Shown: piece by piece, positions 8,202-16,555 of the stretch | How the letters are laid out: each line of letters opens with the position of its first letter | Numbering within the stretch: the first letter of the stretch is position 1 | Assembly: GCA_013036995.1 (NCBI GenBank) | Contig: JAAOXG010000019.1 | Coordinates: forward strand, 80,105 to 144,104 | Origin: Lacrimispora defluvii | GTDB taxonomy: Bacteria; Bacillota; Clostridia; Lachnospirales; Lachnospiraceae | Length of the DNA stretch: 64,000 nt | Reading direction: 5' to 3' | Made by a program: the position numbers and the translations under genes | Notes under the pieces: generated by a model | What the model saw: the letters and a program-made list of their open reading frames with translations, nothing else | Told to the model about the DNA's origin: nothing | Databases searched by the model: none

Positions 8202-9290
8202 TTAAAGCACCTTAGCAGATACCCACGGATTTTTGCTCTTAGGAATTAAGAGAGGGCGGCTTGTGACTTTAATGTCTCGAGCCTCTGCTTTTACGTCTGA
8301 CGTATACTTAGGAATACGGCGGCCGGTGTAAGTGTGGAACTCTCCGTCGTCCTGCTCGATCTGTGTTACTGCTCCATAGAGGCCTCTGCCTGCTGCTGGA
8401 CTAGATAGCACAATAGTGCCGGCTGGGAGATATGGAACGATCTGACCGCTTTCGTCCTCGTATGTCTCGTCGTAAGTAATGAGTTTTACCATGTGGCCGT
8501 CTACGTTCAAGATAGCGAAGCAGCAAGCGCCTTCTGGCAAATTCATAGGCTCAATAGTTCCGAGCATAATGCTTCTGTTGTCGAGGTACTTCTGGATCGT
8601 TGCGTCCTGAAGGATAACTTTAGAAACGCCTCGAGCCATTACAAGCTCGCTTGCTGGGAGTCCGTTCTTTGTGAGCATGTAAATCATTTCGGAAATGTCG
8701 CCGTAAATGTCAGCGCCAGAAGCGTTCCATTTTACGGAAGGTGTATACTGCGCCGGGTTTGCTGCTTCATCGTAGAAACGGATCTCGTACTCGTCATATT
8801 CGCCGCTTCCGTACTTGTCAGCGTAGTGGCGTAAAACATAACCGTTGTTAATCATACACTGTGCGGCCATGTACTCCTCGCGTCCTGAGATCATTGTGTC
8901 GAACTCTGTCAGATCTCTGTTGAGGATCTGCGCCTGTCTCTGCTGTGGAGTGATGTTGTTGAAAAGCTGCTCGCCGAACCCCTTCTTGTTTAGGTCGTCA
9001 ATGGTGAGAGCTCTCTGAGGTGCGATAAATGGTGGCACATAGCTGAATGTTTTATAACCCTCGCGCTCGATTGTAATGCCTCCTTTTCTTGGCATAACGC
9101 AAGGAGCAATTTTCTTGCTGCCGTTTCTGTACTCAACGAGTACCTCCTCACCCGGGAAAATATCCTCAGATACTCCGTTCGCTGGTGCGGTTGTAGGGAA
9201 GTAGCGATCCCTTAAAAATGTTCTGTGTGTAGGCATTGCCTGAATTGCCGCCAGCATTGTGACGGTTCTGTAAATTAACGGTGTAGGCAT
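8202..9290 (-). CDS. Major capsid protein (lambda gpE family)
   Basis: This 362-residue HK97-fold coat protein of the gpE family starts at ATG 9290 behind AGGAGG. Family features include the N-terminal HRTFLRDRYFPT segment, the PFIAPQRALTIDDL stretch, the E-loop region with NRDLTEFDTMISGREEYMAAQ, and a C-terminal domain ending KNPWVSAKVL. It follows the decoration gene, exactly as D-E in lambda. No long N-terminal pro-region is seen, matching lambda, which uses a separate scaffold. Confidence 0.93.
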   Translation of the reverse strand: MPTPLIYRTVTMLAAIQAMPTHRTFLRDRYFPTTAPANGVSEDIFPGEEVLVEYRNGSKKIAPCVMPRKGGITIEREGYKTFSYVPPFIAPQRALTIDDLNKKGFGEQLFNNITPQQRQAQILNRDLTEFDTMISGREEYMAAQCMINNGYVLRHYADKYGSGEYDEYEIRFYDEAANPAQYTPSVKWNASGADIYGDISEMIYMLTKNGLPASELVMARGVSKVILQDATIQKYLDNRSIMLGTIEPMNLPEGACCFAILNVDGHMVKLITYDETYEDESGQIVPYLPAGTIVLSSPAAGRGLYGAVTQIEQDDGEFHTYTGRRIPKYTSDVKAEARDIKVTSRPLLIPKSKNPWVSAKVL

Positions 9291-9310
9291 GTTATTTGTT
9301 CCTCCTTTTC

Positions 9311-9685
9311 TTACATTGCGGAGTCGAGGTAAATGCCGCCGTTACGCAGCTTTGCCTCGTCTGCTTCTGTGATTGTGTAATCGTCGTCAGCGATCAGGGC
9401 CTCTCTGTTGAAGTGGCCGGATCTGTAAACCATTGCAACTGCGTCGGCGCTGGTAGCGTCTACATCGTCGCAAATAATACCGTATGGCGTTAATGTCTCG
9501 CCAGTTCCTGCGGTTGTGCCGAGAATAACGCATTTTTTTGTTTTGTCGCTCATAGAAACGACGGTACCACGCGCGAGAGTTCCCTCTCCGCTGGTGATTG
9601 TGACGCTTACGGCGTCAACTGGGAACTTGCCGTCAATAAAAAGGTTGTCGGCCGTACATGTCCCGATTTTCTGATCTGCTCTCAT
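9311..9685 (-). CDS. Head decoration protein (lambda gpD family)
   Basis: This 124-residue protein binds the outside of the capsid after expansion and stabilises it. The beta-rich sequence with GTLARGTVVSMSDK, TPYGIICDDVDA and MVYRSGHFNREALI is the gpD (HDPD) pattern, and the length is normal. It starts at ATG 9685 behind AAGGAGG and lies between the head protease and the capsid gene as in lambda. Confidence 0.88.
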   Translation of the reverse strand: MRADQKIGTCTADNLFIDGKFPVDAVSVTITSGEGTLARGTVVSMSDKTKKCVILGTTAGTGETLTPYGIICDDVDATSADAVAMVYRSGHFNREALIADDDYTITEADEAKLRNGGIYLDSAM

Positions 9686-9697
9686 TGTGTTACCTCC

Positions 9698-10129
9698 TTA
9701 TTTTGTTTCTGGTGCTTTAGGTGCTGGAATTGCGCCGCCGTTTGCAATCATAGCAGCGAGCTGAGCAACCTGAGCGTTTTCGTCTGGTGCCTGATCTTTA
9801 GGTGCCGGAGCGCCTGAGTTTGGTGTTGAACCTACGCCAGCAGCTCCAGAGGCCGTAAAATCTGCGGCACTGTTCTGAATGTGCTGTGCGCCGAGCTGGG
9901 CCTGCTTTTTCATAGCATTAAACGCGAGCTGCTGAGCATTGCAAGCGTTGGCTCCATACTTGGCCTCTTTGATAAGTTCCGCGTCTCCGACGGTTGCCTC
10001 GATCTCCTCGATCTCCTGCAATCTGGAGCGTTCCTCTGTTACAGCTTCGCCTCTTGCTGCCTCTCTGGCTGCGTTTTCGATTTGTGCCACAACGTCAGGG
10101 TACTGCTTTCTTAATTCTTCTGGTGTCAT
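9698..10129 (-). CDS. Nested capsid scaffold (Nu3-like), internal start in the head protease gene
   Basis: An in-frame ATG at 10129 inside the protease gene has its own strong GGAGGT nine nt upstream. Initiation there would give a 143-residue protein equal to the protease C-terminus: helical and charged (MTPEELRKQYPDVV, TEERSRLQEIEEIEATV), then Gln/Ala/Pro-rich. Lambda makes Nu3 the same way from gene C, as an internal scaffold. The Shine-Dalgarno and start are seen in the sequence; use as a scaffold is inferred from the lambda precedent. Confidence 0.75.
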   Translation of the reverse strand: MTPEELRKQYPDVVAQIENAAREAARGEAVTEERSRLQEIEEIEATVGDAELIKEAKYGANACNAQQLAFNAMKKQAQLGAQHIQNSAADFTASGAAGVGSTPNSGAPAPKDQAPDENAQVAQLAAMIANGGAIPAPKAPETK

Positions 10130-10963
10130 GTTGGTGTTACCTCCTTTTGATTTATTTGTTGAAACGCTCTGACTCGGAGCTGCTGGCTTCGGTTCTGGCG
10201 TTTGAACACTGTTGATAATTGGGACGTCGCCCGGGAAATTGCGAAAACCTTTGAGAGAGTGGCGAACTCCATTGACGAGGATCTCGTCTTTTTCTGAGCA
10301 CATGCACATGCTCGTCTCGCAGCCTTCTCTTATTCCGGTACAAAAGCCGTTTTCTACCGCTTCGCGGCCGGTGTACCATGTTTCTTTTGCCATTATGCCG
10401 CGGATCTTTTCAGTTCCGAGGCCGGTCGCTGCGTCGTAGGTTTCGGCTGCTGCTTTATTTGCAGCCTCGAGTCTTTTGTTTACCTCGAGTAGTGCCTTGT
10501 GGTTATAATTGCCGATAAGCGTCAGTAGTGCCTCGTGCACCATGAAAAGGGCGCCTTCTGCGATTTCTCTAACCTTGCAGCCCATAGCAATGATTGTGGC
10601 GGCGCTTGCTGCAATTCCGTCGATTACTGCGACGGTCTCACCGTTTAGCTCTTTGAGTCTGTTGCAAATACCGAGCGCGGTGTATAAATCGCCGCCCACC
10701 GAGTTAATTCGCACGGTGATTTTTGCCTTGTCTTTGACCTGAGCCAGATCCTCCAGAAAACCTTCCGGGGTGATGTATAGCCCCTCGATCGGTTCACCGG
10801 TCCACCAGTCTGTCGGTCGCTGGCTTACGACTTCGCCGTACATTGTGATCTCGGCCTCCTCGTCGTTTACTTCGACGATGTTCCAGAACTTCGGCGCCGC
10901 CGCTGGCGGTGTTGGCGCTGCCGGACCATTAAGGACTCGCAGCGGGATTGTTTGTTTCTGCAT
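9698..10963 (-). CDS. Head maturation protease, ClpP/SppA-like, fused to scaffold (lambda gpC-like)
   Basis: This 421-residue protein has a serine protease domain at residues about 25-230 and a scaffold-like C-terminus. The catalytic Ser is expected at 120 in DGIAASAATIIAMG and the His at 143 in FMVHEALL, the usual ClpP-like spacing. RINSVGGDLYTALGI is the oxyanion/substrate-groove segment. It overlaps the portal stop by 35 nt and starts at ATG 10963 behind AAAGGAGG. It would process head proteins during prohead maturation. Confidence 0.92.
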   Translation of the reverse strand: MQKQTIPLRVLNGPAAPTPPAAAPKFWNIVEVNDEEAEITMYGEVVSQRPTDWWTGEPIEGLYITPEGFLEDLAQVKDKAKITVRINSVGGDLYTALGICNRLKELNGETVAVIDGIAASAATIIAMGCKVREIAEGALFMVHEALLTLIGNYNHKALLEVNKRLEAANKAAAETYDAATGLGTEKIRGIMAKETWYTGREAVENGFCTGIREGCETSMCMCSEKDEILVNGVRHSLKGFRNFPGDVPIINSVQTPEPKPAAPSQSVSTNKSKGGNTNMTPEELRKQYPDVVAQIENAAREAARGEAVTEERSRLQEIEEIEATVGDAELIKEAKYGANACNAQQLAFNAMKKQAQLGAQHIQNSAADFTASGAAGVGSTPNSGAPAPKDQAPDENAQVAQLAAMIANGGAIPAPKAPETK

Positions 10964-12590
10964 TGTTGTGATCCTCCTTTATTGAATTTTGAAATATAAG
11001 AGAGGCGAGTGCTTTGTTTGCCTCTGCCTGATCCTCTGGTGTTACGCCGTTTGCTTCTGCGATAATTTCGTTTTCTCGTTTTAGCTGGTTCATGTTCGCT
11101 TCCCACTGGCCGCCGTTCAAGCGAATAGTGCTTTGCTCGTGTGTGCTGTACCCGTGCTGGTTTGCAAGAATTTCGGCGCTGATTTCTTTTGTAGGATCAA
11201 GCTGTCCCTGAGAAGGTCCGATCCATTCGCTGCCGAGCCATGCGGTACGGATCAGCGGATCAGAGAAAAAGCCCGGGGCTTGAATACGTCCCAGAGCAAC
11301 GGCCTCGGCCAGCCATACCTCGTAAATTGGCCTGCAAAAATCATTAGCGAACCACTCGCGGCGCATTTTGAAGGCTTTCCACGCCTCCAGAAGTGCGGCT
11401 CTACTCGCTGAGTACGACGCGTTGAACGATTTTAGAAGTAGATCCGCAGGTATCTCGAGAGCGGCGCCGCATTGTTCACACAATGCACGGACAAAAGCAG
11501 AGAAGCCACTCGCAGGCCTCGTTGGTGCTGCGAATTTAATATCTTCGCCGGGCTTCATTACGTTAATTGTTCCGGGGCCCATTTCGTAATCGTCAGGATC
11601 CGACGGCTCAATCTCTGATCCGTTTACTTCGTTGTATGGCATTTCATCGGCGCCGGTGTCAGTAGTAACAAACGCCGTGAAAAAGCTCTCAACAAGTGCG
11701 GCCATGAGTTCGCCTTCCGTGTATCTTCTCATTTGGAGCAATGGCTCGATTATCTGGGCCAGATATGTGACGCCTCTGTATTGCTCCGGTCGTTCTGACT
11801 CCATTACATGCAAAACATTCGGGAGGCCGGTCGCTTCTCCGTATGCTTCGACGCGGCTCCACTCTGTTTCAGCAGTAGCAACAATATGCGGGTATGTGTT
11901 GCGGAAATAATACGCTTGTATCATTCCGGCGCCGTTAATCTCTACGCCGTCAAAAATGCGGTTCCCGTTTTGAGCTTTTCCTTCTGTCGAGAAGCAGTAA
12001 TACCCTGAGTTAATCAGTGGAGTGCTGCACCGGTCAGCTTCTACAAGTTGGATCCTTAAAGAGTACGGACACATCGGCGTCGGATCGACTCTTTTCACAA
12101 GCCCGAACACGTCGCCGCTCATTAGCCAGCTCATAAGGGCGAGCTGCTGCATTGCATAATAGTCATTTACTCCGGTAGCGTCGCAGGCGTTTTTCTTTTC
12201 AGCCCAGATCTTAAACTCTGCCTCTGTCTTTTTCTGCCATGCCTTTGCTGCGTCCTGAGTCATTCCCAGACGCTCGGCGTCTATGCTGCTTTTTAATTTG
12301 AGGCCGCAGCCTATCACATTTGTGCGGTTCGTTTTAATTGCCGACGTTGCGATCGGCGCCGCCATGTATAGCATACGAGCGCGCTGTCTCAGCGTGTCGT
12401 TGTTGTGGTCTATGTCCCATTGAGGCGAGGAGCTGTTTGCTTTGAAACTTTTAAGGGCTTTCTTTTTCCAGCTTGCGCCGGCCTCAGAATAGCCATAGTT
12501 TGCAGCTCTCGGAGCAACGGATCCCGGGATTGCTGTTGATCCGGCTGCCGGTGTTGGCTGTCTTGTTTTGTCTGGAGCTTCTTGCTGCAT
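10929..12590 (-). CDS. Portal protein (lambda gpB family)
   Basis: This 553-residue portal forms the dodecameric ring through which DNA enters the head. ATG 12590 is preferred over GTG 12599 because the GTG lies inside the Shine-Dalgarno. Features are the N-terminal YGYSEAGASWKKKALKSF, the wing-domain stretch GVEINGAGMIQAYYFRNTYPH, and the stem/crown segment SASRAALLEAWKAFKMRREWF. Length and neighbours (terminase, gpW-like joiner, protease) all fit lambda gpB. Confidence 0.93.
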   Translation of the reverse strand: MQQEAPDKTRQPTPAAGSTAIPGSVAPRAANYGYSEAGASWKKKALKSFKANSSSPQWDIDHNNDTLRQRARMLYMAAPIATSAIKTNRTNVIGCGLKLKSSIDAERLGMTQDAAKAWQKKTEAEFKIWAEKKNACDATGVNDYYAMQQLALMSWLMSGDVFGLVKRVDPTPMCPYSLRIQLVEADRCSTPLINSGYYCFSTEGKAQNGNRIFDGVEINGAGMIQAYYFRNTYPHIVATAETEWSRVEAYGEATGLPNVLHVMESERPEQYRGVTYLAQIIEPLLQMRRYTEGELMAALVESFFTAFVTTDTGADEMPYNEVNGSEIEPSDPDDYEMGPGTINVMKPGEDIKFAAPTRPASGFSAFVRALCEQCGAALEIPADLLLKSFNASYSASRAALLEAWKAFKMRREWFANDFCRPIYEVWLAEAVALGRIQAPGFFSDPLIRTAWLGSEWIGPSQGQLDPTKEISAEILANQHGYSTHEQSTIRLNGGQWEANMNQLKRENEIIAEANGVTPEDQAEANKALASLIFQNSIKEDHNNAETNNPAASP

Positions 12591-12602
12591 TTCTTTCACC
12601 TC

Positions 12603-12851
12603 CTACCAGTCACGAGGGACGACTCCGACGGCCCTGCGCTGTGATTTGCTTTTAAGTGACGAGATTTCGTCCTCCATTTCTTTGATTGCGTTGCGAATAG
12701 CCGAGAGATCTGTCTGGTATCGCGTCGCATTTCTGGTACCTATACCATAAGACTGAACTCCACCGCTGAGCATTTCCTCCTCGCGCTTATAATAGAGCTG
12801 GAGACGAGTCTCTAATTTGCTGATTTTCTCAGCCTTTTGTTGCTGTGTCAT
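12603..12851 (-). CDS. Small head-tail joining protein (gpW-like / DUF6148 type)
   Basis: This is an 82-residue, strongly helical protein: KISKLETRLQLYYKREEEML, a Gly-rich turn, then LSAIRNAIKEMEDEISSL. Lambda gpW has the same size, helix pairing and place between terminase and portal, and clostridial phages carry such proteins there. It starts at ATG 12851 with AAGGAGG. The family assignment is by size, pattern and position. Confidence 0.7.
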   Translation of the reverse strand: MTQQQKAEKISKLETRLQLYYKREEEMLSGGVQSYGIGTRNATRYQTDLSAIRNAIKEMEDEISSLKSKSQRRAVGVVPRDW

Positions 12852-12862
12852 GGTTCACCTCC

Positions 12863-14755
12863 TTACCAGTCATCGTACAACTTCGTACTGCTGGAGCGTT
12901 TCTTGCGCTCTTTTTTCTCCACCGGTTTGAGCGGTTGACCTTTTAGGCGTTTTTCCACCGCGTCGAGATCTGGATCTAATATTCTAAAAGCCGCAAGCGC
13001 ATAATTGCGGCAGTCAAGAGCCTCGTTTCGATTGTGTCCCGGTAATTTGTCCCATTGCCACTTGTCGCCTCGTCTTGTTTTGACAAGGGACAGCTTTTCA
13101 GACAATAGACCAGAAAAGAAAAGGGCGTCATAACCGCGATCCTCTCCCCGTGGAAAGTGGCAGTATTTGGCCCCTTTTTCTTGCACCTTAATGGCGTTCA
13201 TTATTTTGCTTTTTCCGGCGTCAACTCCGAGAGAGTATAGCCAGCACTTACCTAGCAGCTTTCCGTCTATTACGATCTTGACCTTTGAGGGTGGTGCCGT
13301 GTACGGAACGCCGTCGCCTCCTTTTCCTTTGATAGCGAAAACGCGCTTGTTTTGTCTGGCCCGGCACTCAGCATAAACCTCCTGCGTGAAATGGCCGCCA
13401 GAGTCTACGCATGTAAACGAGACTTTCAAGCCTTTGCCGTTTTTGAAGTGGTAAACATGGTCGATCACATCGTCGAGGCGTTCCCACACTTCTGAGGTAT
13501 CAGGGCGGCCGTTTATAATTCCCTTTTTTATTCCCCACGTTTCACCGTAGTGGCCGTGTCCTACAACTTCATACTCGAGACGATTGTCCTGCGTATCTAC
13601 GCCGACTGTCAGCACAAGAACGTTGTCCGGCAGCTCTGCGTCGTATTCTTCGCGGCGGCTGAGCATTGTGTCCTCGTCCTCTAAATCTCCGCGATCTTCC
13701 CAGAGCTCGCCGAGTAATGTGTTGAACACAACCTTCAGCTTTTCAGGATCTCCCTGAGCCTCTAGGAATTTGGTTATAATTTTTACCCACGGCGTCCACG
13801 GAGAGGAGAACGCATTCAGCCAAAAGGAGCGGTGCCCTTTTTGGTATGCGTCCGGGTTTTCTGCTACCCACTTTGCCGGCTGCTTTCGCATGGTTGACTC
13901 TGTTTGAATACAACCGCACCCGGGGCAGCACCACGTTATTGACTTGACCTTGTAGGCTTTTTTGTTTCTGATCTTCTTAACTTCGTGCTCGAAGTGAATA
14001 TCATCGAATACTATATTGTGATATTCTCCGCAGTCAGGGCACTGGTGGCACCAGCGTTCCTGAGTTCCAGAAAAAAAACCGTTTTCAATATTGCTGGCTC
14101 CTTTAATAGTCGGGGTAGATACCTCAACAGATTTCGCATTGTAGAAGGTTGTCTGCCTTGCCTCTGCAAGAGACCACGGATCGCCCTCGGTACCAGCACT
14201 TGACGCCCAGCGGTCGCGCTCGTCGCCTATGATGTAGCGGGCAGGAGTTGAAGCGAGTGCACTCGGGCTGTTCGATCCCGTTATGGTGAGCATACCGCCC
14301 GGGAAAGATTTCTGTAATATTGTATTGCCAGAGTCCCTTGTCTTAATGTCTGAGACCTTTTTCCTTAGAGGCTTTGAGTCTCGTATCATCGGAGCGATAC
14401 GCAAGCGAGAGAATTTTCTCGCGTCGTCAAGCGTTGGCTGCACATAAATGGTTGATCCGGGATCCTGATCTATGATGTAGCCGATTATATTGAGCTCTAC
14501 CTCAGATTTTCCAACCTGAGACGCTGCCACAACGGTGAGCTTGTTGATCTTCGGATCCGTGAAGGCGTCCATTATTTCAACAAGATACGGTGTTCGCTCA
14601 TTTCGCCACGGTCCGGCCTCTGCTGAGCTTTCAGGAGATAAGCGGCGGTTCTTCTCAGCCCATTCGGAAACGGTGAGACGCTCGGGCGGTTTGAAATTCT
14701 TGACAGCCCGCATGAGCGTGTTGTTTAAGCTGTCAATTTCATTCTGTCTGTTCAT
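12863..14755 (-). CDS. Terminase large subunit (lambda gpA family)
   Basis: This 630-residue packaging motor and nuclease has a Walker A-like AASQVGKSE near residue 85 in the N-terminal ATPase. The central zinc-finger-like region carries CHQCPDCGEYH and CCPGCGC. The C-terminal nuclease begins near VLVLTVGVDTQDNRLEYEVVG with a conserved Asp after TVGV. The ATG overlaps the end of the small-subunit gene by 17 nt. gpA-type enzymes normally cut at cos sites, which informs the reading of the non-coding gap upstream. Confidence 0.94.
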   Translation of the reverse strand: MNRQNEIDSLNNTLMRAVKNFKPPERLTVSEWAEKNRRLSPESSAEAGPWRNERTPYLVEIMDAFTDPKINKLTVVAASQVGKSEVELNIIGYIIDQDPGSTIYVQPTLDDARKFSRLRIAPMIRDSKPLRKKVSDIKTRDSGNTILQKSFPGGMLTITGSNSPSALASTPARYIIGDERDRWASSAGTEGDPWSLAEARQTTFYNAKSVEVSTPTIKGASNIENGFFSGTQERWCHQCPDCGEYHNIVFDDIHFEHEVKKIRNKKAYKVKSITWCCPGCGCIQTESTMRKQPAKWVAENPDAYQKGHRSFWLNAFSSPWTPWVKIITKFLEAQGDPEKLKVVFNTLLGELWEDRGDLEDEDTMLSRREEYDAELPDNVLVLTVGVDTQDNRLEYEVVGHGHYGETWGIKKGIINGRPDTSEVWERLDDVIDHVYHFKNGKGLKVSFTCVDSGGHFTQEVYAECRARQNKRVFAIKGKGGDGVPYTAPPSKVKIVIDGKLLGKCWLYSLGVDAGKSKIMNAIKVQEKGAKYCHFPRGEDRGYDALFFSGLLSEKLSLVKTRRGDKWQWDKLPGHNRNEALDCRNYALAAFRILDPDLDAVEKRLKGQPLKPVEKKERKKRSSSTKLYDDW

Positions 14756-15329
14756 CGTCCTCTATATTGGCCCAGCCTTGACGATCCTTTACCCGCTTTT
14801 TGTACTCCTCGGGATCGTAGTGATATTGAGAGAGGGACAGCAGGATCTCATTGACCTCCTCTTGTATTCTTGCAGATGTTTCGGCGGGGCTTTCAAGCTC
14901 TGCGGTGTCTACCGCGAGCCGGCCGGGCATTGCCATTAACATGCTGCGAATGTTAAAGACGAGGTCCGTCGTTATTGCTTCGACGTCCTCGGCTCTGTGC
15001 ATGGTTCCTTCGAGTTCCGCAAGCTGGAGCTCTGCGACTCGTGCCTTTGCGCTTTTTATATCAACCTCGGCTTGCAGCTTGTCAGTCTCGAGCTTGTCGT
15101 TTTGAGCTGATTGCTTTCGGTCTATCATAGCGCGCAGGTATTTGATGTAGTCTTTTGTCGCCTCTCCGACGTTGTACCGCCGGCCGGCCGGCGTATCATG
15201 AGTTTTTAGAACTCCGTCTTGTGTGAGCTGCTGGATCCTCCGAGCCGTTAGCTCAAACAGTTCGGCCATTTTTGTTGTAGGCCAGTAGCCCGGAGTCTCG
15301 GCCGGTTTTTCTTTCTTAGGTGTTGCCAT
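14739..15329 (-). CDS. Terminase small subunit (Nu1-like)
   Basis: This 196-residue protein recognises the packaging site. The N-terminal winged helix (WPTTKMAELFELTARRIQQL, then GVLKTHDTPAGRRYNV) matches Nu1-type DNA-binding domains, followed by a long helix around residues 70-110 for dimerisation and a C-terminus that contacts the large subunit. ATG 15329 sits behind GGAAGGAGG. The 440-nt gap just upstream is the expected place for its target. Confidence 0.88.
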   Translation of the reverse strand: MATPKKEKPAETPGYWPTTKMAELFELTARRIQQLTQDGVLKTHDTPAGRRYNVGEATKDYIKYLRAMIDRKQSAQNDKLETDKLQAEVDIKSAKARVAELQLAELEGTMHRAEDVEAITTDLVFNIRSMLMAMPGRLAVDTAELESPAETSARIQEEVNEILLSLSQYHYDPEEYKKRVKDRQGWANIEDDEQTE

Positions 15330-15772
15330 GCCTTGCCTCCTTCCCGGCGTAACGAAACGGCCTAATTTTTTTCTATGAGTCTAGCAAACTTTTGGGCTCG
15401 CAAGCACCGCAGGAAAAATTTATGCTCAAAAGGACCCGTGAAAATTTTTTTATTTTATTTTTCGTGCCGGTGCCCCGGCGTGGTTCTTTTTTCTTTTCTT
15501 TCTGTGGTGTTGTGCGCCGACTCGGCGCTCGAGTGGTGGCTTGACTCTGCTCGCCCGGTCCTGCTGCCGGGCTTTGCTTCTGGGTGTAGCTCCTTCCTTT
15601 CGGTGTGGTGCCGGTCCCTTGTGTTGGTGTGTCCTCTGGTGTGAGGTCTCAGCTCTGTGGTGTTGCTGGCTGAGGATATAGAAAGAGGCCAGCCACTCGC
15701 ATGGTTGTGGGGTGGTGGCCTCTGGTTCTCTGTATTGCGTGTGCGTGTGGCGCGCTGTGGTGGGCGTGGTGC
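15330..15772. other. Non-coding gap upstream of terminase: candidate cos/pac region
   Basis: No credible gene is present. One strand is almost free of T: the minus strand is rich in CACCA/ACACC repeats. A perfect odd palindrome GCGCCGACTCGGCGC lies at 15514..15528, and a block of A/T runs lies at about 15365..15470. In lambda-like phages the region just upstream of the Nu1 homologue holds cosN/cosB. That this gap is the packaging site is inference. Confidence 0.55.
15684..15723 (-). terminator. Hairpin after gpZ-like gene
   Basis: AGAGGCCAGCCAC and GTGGTGGCCTCT pair with one bulge; on the minus strand the hairpin is followed by TTTCTATAT. It lies about 50 nt past the gpZ-like stop and ahead of the terminase genes. 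The weak U-run suggests leaky termination. Confidence 0.5.
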
Positions 15773-16384
15773 CTATGCCTGAGCTTTAGCCAGCATTTGC
15801 TTGACATGGTTCTCTAGTCGCTTACTGAGGCCCTCGTCAATGTTCTGCTGTATGAGTGGGGCAACGCGTTCGTTTTCTATCATCTGCGGTATGCTTGCCG
15901 TTTTAATACTCTTGATAGGGTAGCGGCTGTCGCTTTCCCTCTGGAATGGTATCTGCTTTGTTCCCTCTCCTCCAGAGCTTGCAAGGAATACACCAGCAGG
16001 CAGGTTCTTTCTTTGCCCCTTGTATACCTCTTGGCTTACTCTGTACGGCTTGGGCTTTCGCTCTGCTGGCTTCATTTTGAAATGAGTAGGAGTAAGCACT
16101 CGGCCCTTGTATGTGAGGACTACCGACTCAACGAGAGTGCCCTCGACTCGTAACTGGCCGCCGCCTTTTCCTTTACCTTCGAGCGCCGCCTTAACGTCTG
16201 CCTTTTTAATGGCATACACTTCACACACGGCAGCAGATACCCACGCCTGCGCGCGGCTCTTTGCGTCTTGTGTGCATTTCTTTATTACCTTTTCGGCGTC
16301 CACTCCTGCGATATTATCCAGCGTCTTGACGAGGCTCTCATAATTTGACAGCATACAAGTGGACGTTCCTTTGGTTGCTCCCAT
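15773..16384 (-). CDS. Minor tail protein Z-like (lambda gpZ family)
   Basis: This 203-residue protein has the gpZ-type layout: helical N-terminus with repeated Ala and basic residues (AESRAQ-like KSRAQAWVSAAVCEVYAIKK), central beta part (VEGTLVESVVLTYKGRVL), and a C-terminal IPQMIENERVAPLIQQNIDEGL helix. In lambda, gpZ helps fix the tail to the head and lies among tail genes. Here it is the first late gene, ahead of terminase, separated by a hairpin. Start ATG 16384 follows GAGGAGG. Confidence 0.65.
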   Translation of the reverse strand: MGATKGTSTCMLSNYESLVKTLDNIAGVDAEKVIKKCTQDAKSRAQAWVSAAVCEVYAIKKADVKAALEGKGKGGGQLRVEGTLVESVVLTYKGRVLTPTHFKMKPAERKPKPYRVSQEVYKGQRKNLPAGVFLASSGGEGTKQIPFQRESDSRYPIKSIKTASIPQMIENERVAPLIQQNIDEGLSKRLENHVKQMLAKAQA

Positions 16385-16419
16385 GTGATCGCCTCCTCTC
16401 AGCCTGAGAATAGCAGCAA

Positions 16420-16447
16420 AAAACCGCCCGATTTTCTCGCGCGGTTT
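16420..16447 (-). terminator. Intrinsic terminator in the late leader
   Basis: On the minus strand AAACCGC pairs perfectly with GCGGTTT around a 13-nt loop and is followed by further T's. It lies after the ArpU-like gene (end of early operon) but also about 20 nt downstream of the predicted late start site, so late transcripts would have to read through it. Confidence 0.7.
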
Positions 16448-16473
16448 CTCTACCCATTTATTGCATTGTAAAA

Positions 16474-16502
16474 ATTATAACACGGCTCAATTTCAAAGTA
16501 AA
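16474..16502 (-). promoter_or_regulatory. Predicted late promoter
   Basis: On the minus strand a -35-like TTTACT (16502..16497) and a perfect -10 TATAAT (16479..16474) are 17 bp apart. The weak -35 suggests need for an activator. It faces the gpZ-terminase-head-tail genes, and no other strong promoter is visible between here and 1. Confidence 0.6.
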
Positions 16503-16531
16503 TTGCATCTTTTTTGCACCGGTAAATTGCA
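16498..16531 (-). repeat. Direct repeats TGCAATTTAC, candidate late-activator sites
   Basis: TGCAATTTAC occurs twice on the minus strand (16531..16522 and 16507..16498), 24 bp start to start, so on nearly the same face of the helix. The proximal copy overlaps the -35 element. The gene for an ArpU-like regulator ends 25 nt away. Confidence 0.55.
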
Positions 16532-16555
16532 CGCTCAGCCTGCTGCCGTCGGCCC

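Noticed and set aside
15375..15644. An 89-residue plus-strand frame in the packaging gap
   Set aside because: Low complexity driven by strand skew, no Shine-Dalgarno, wrong strand for the operon.
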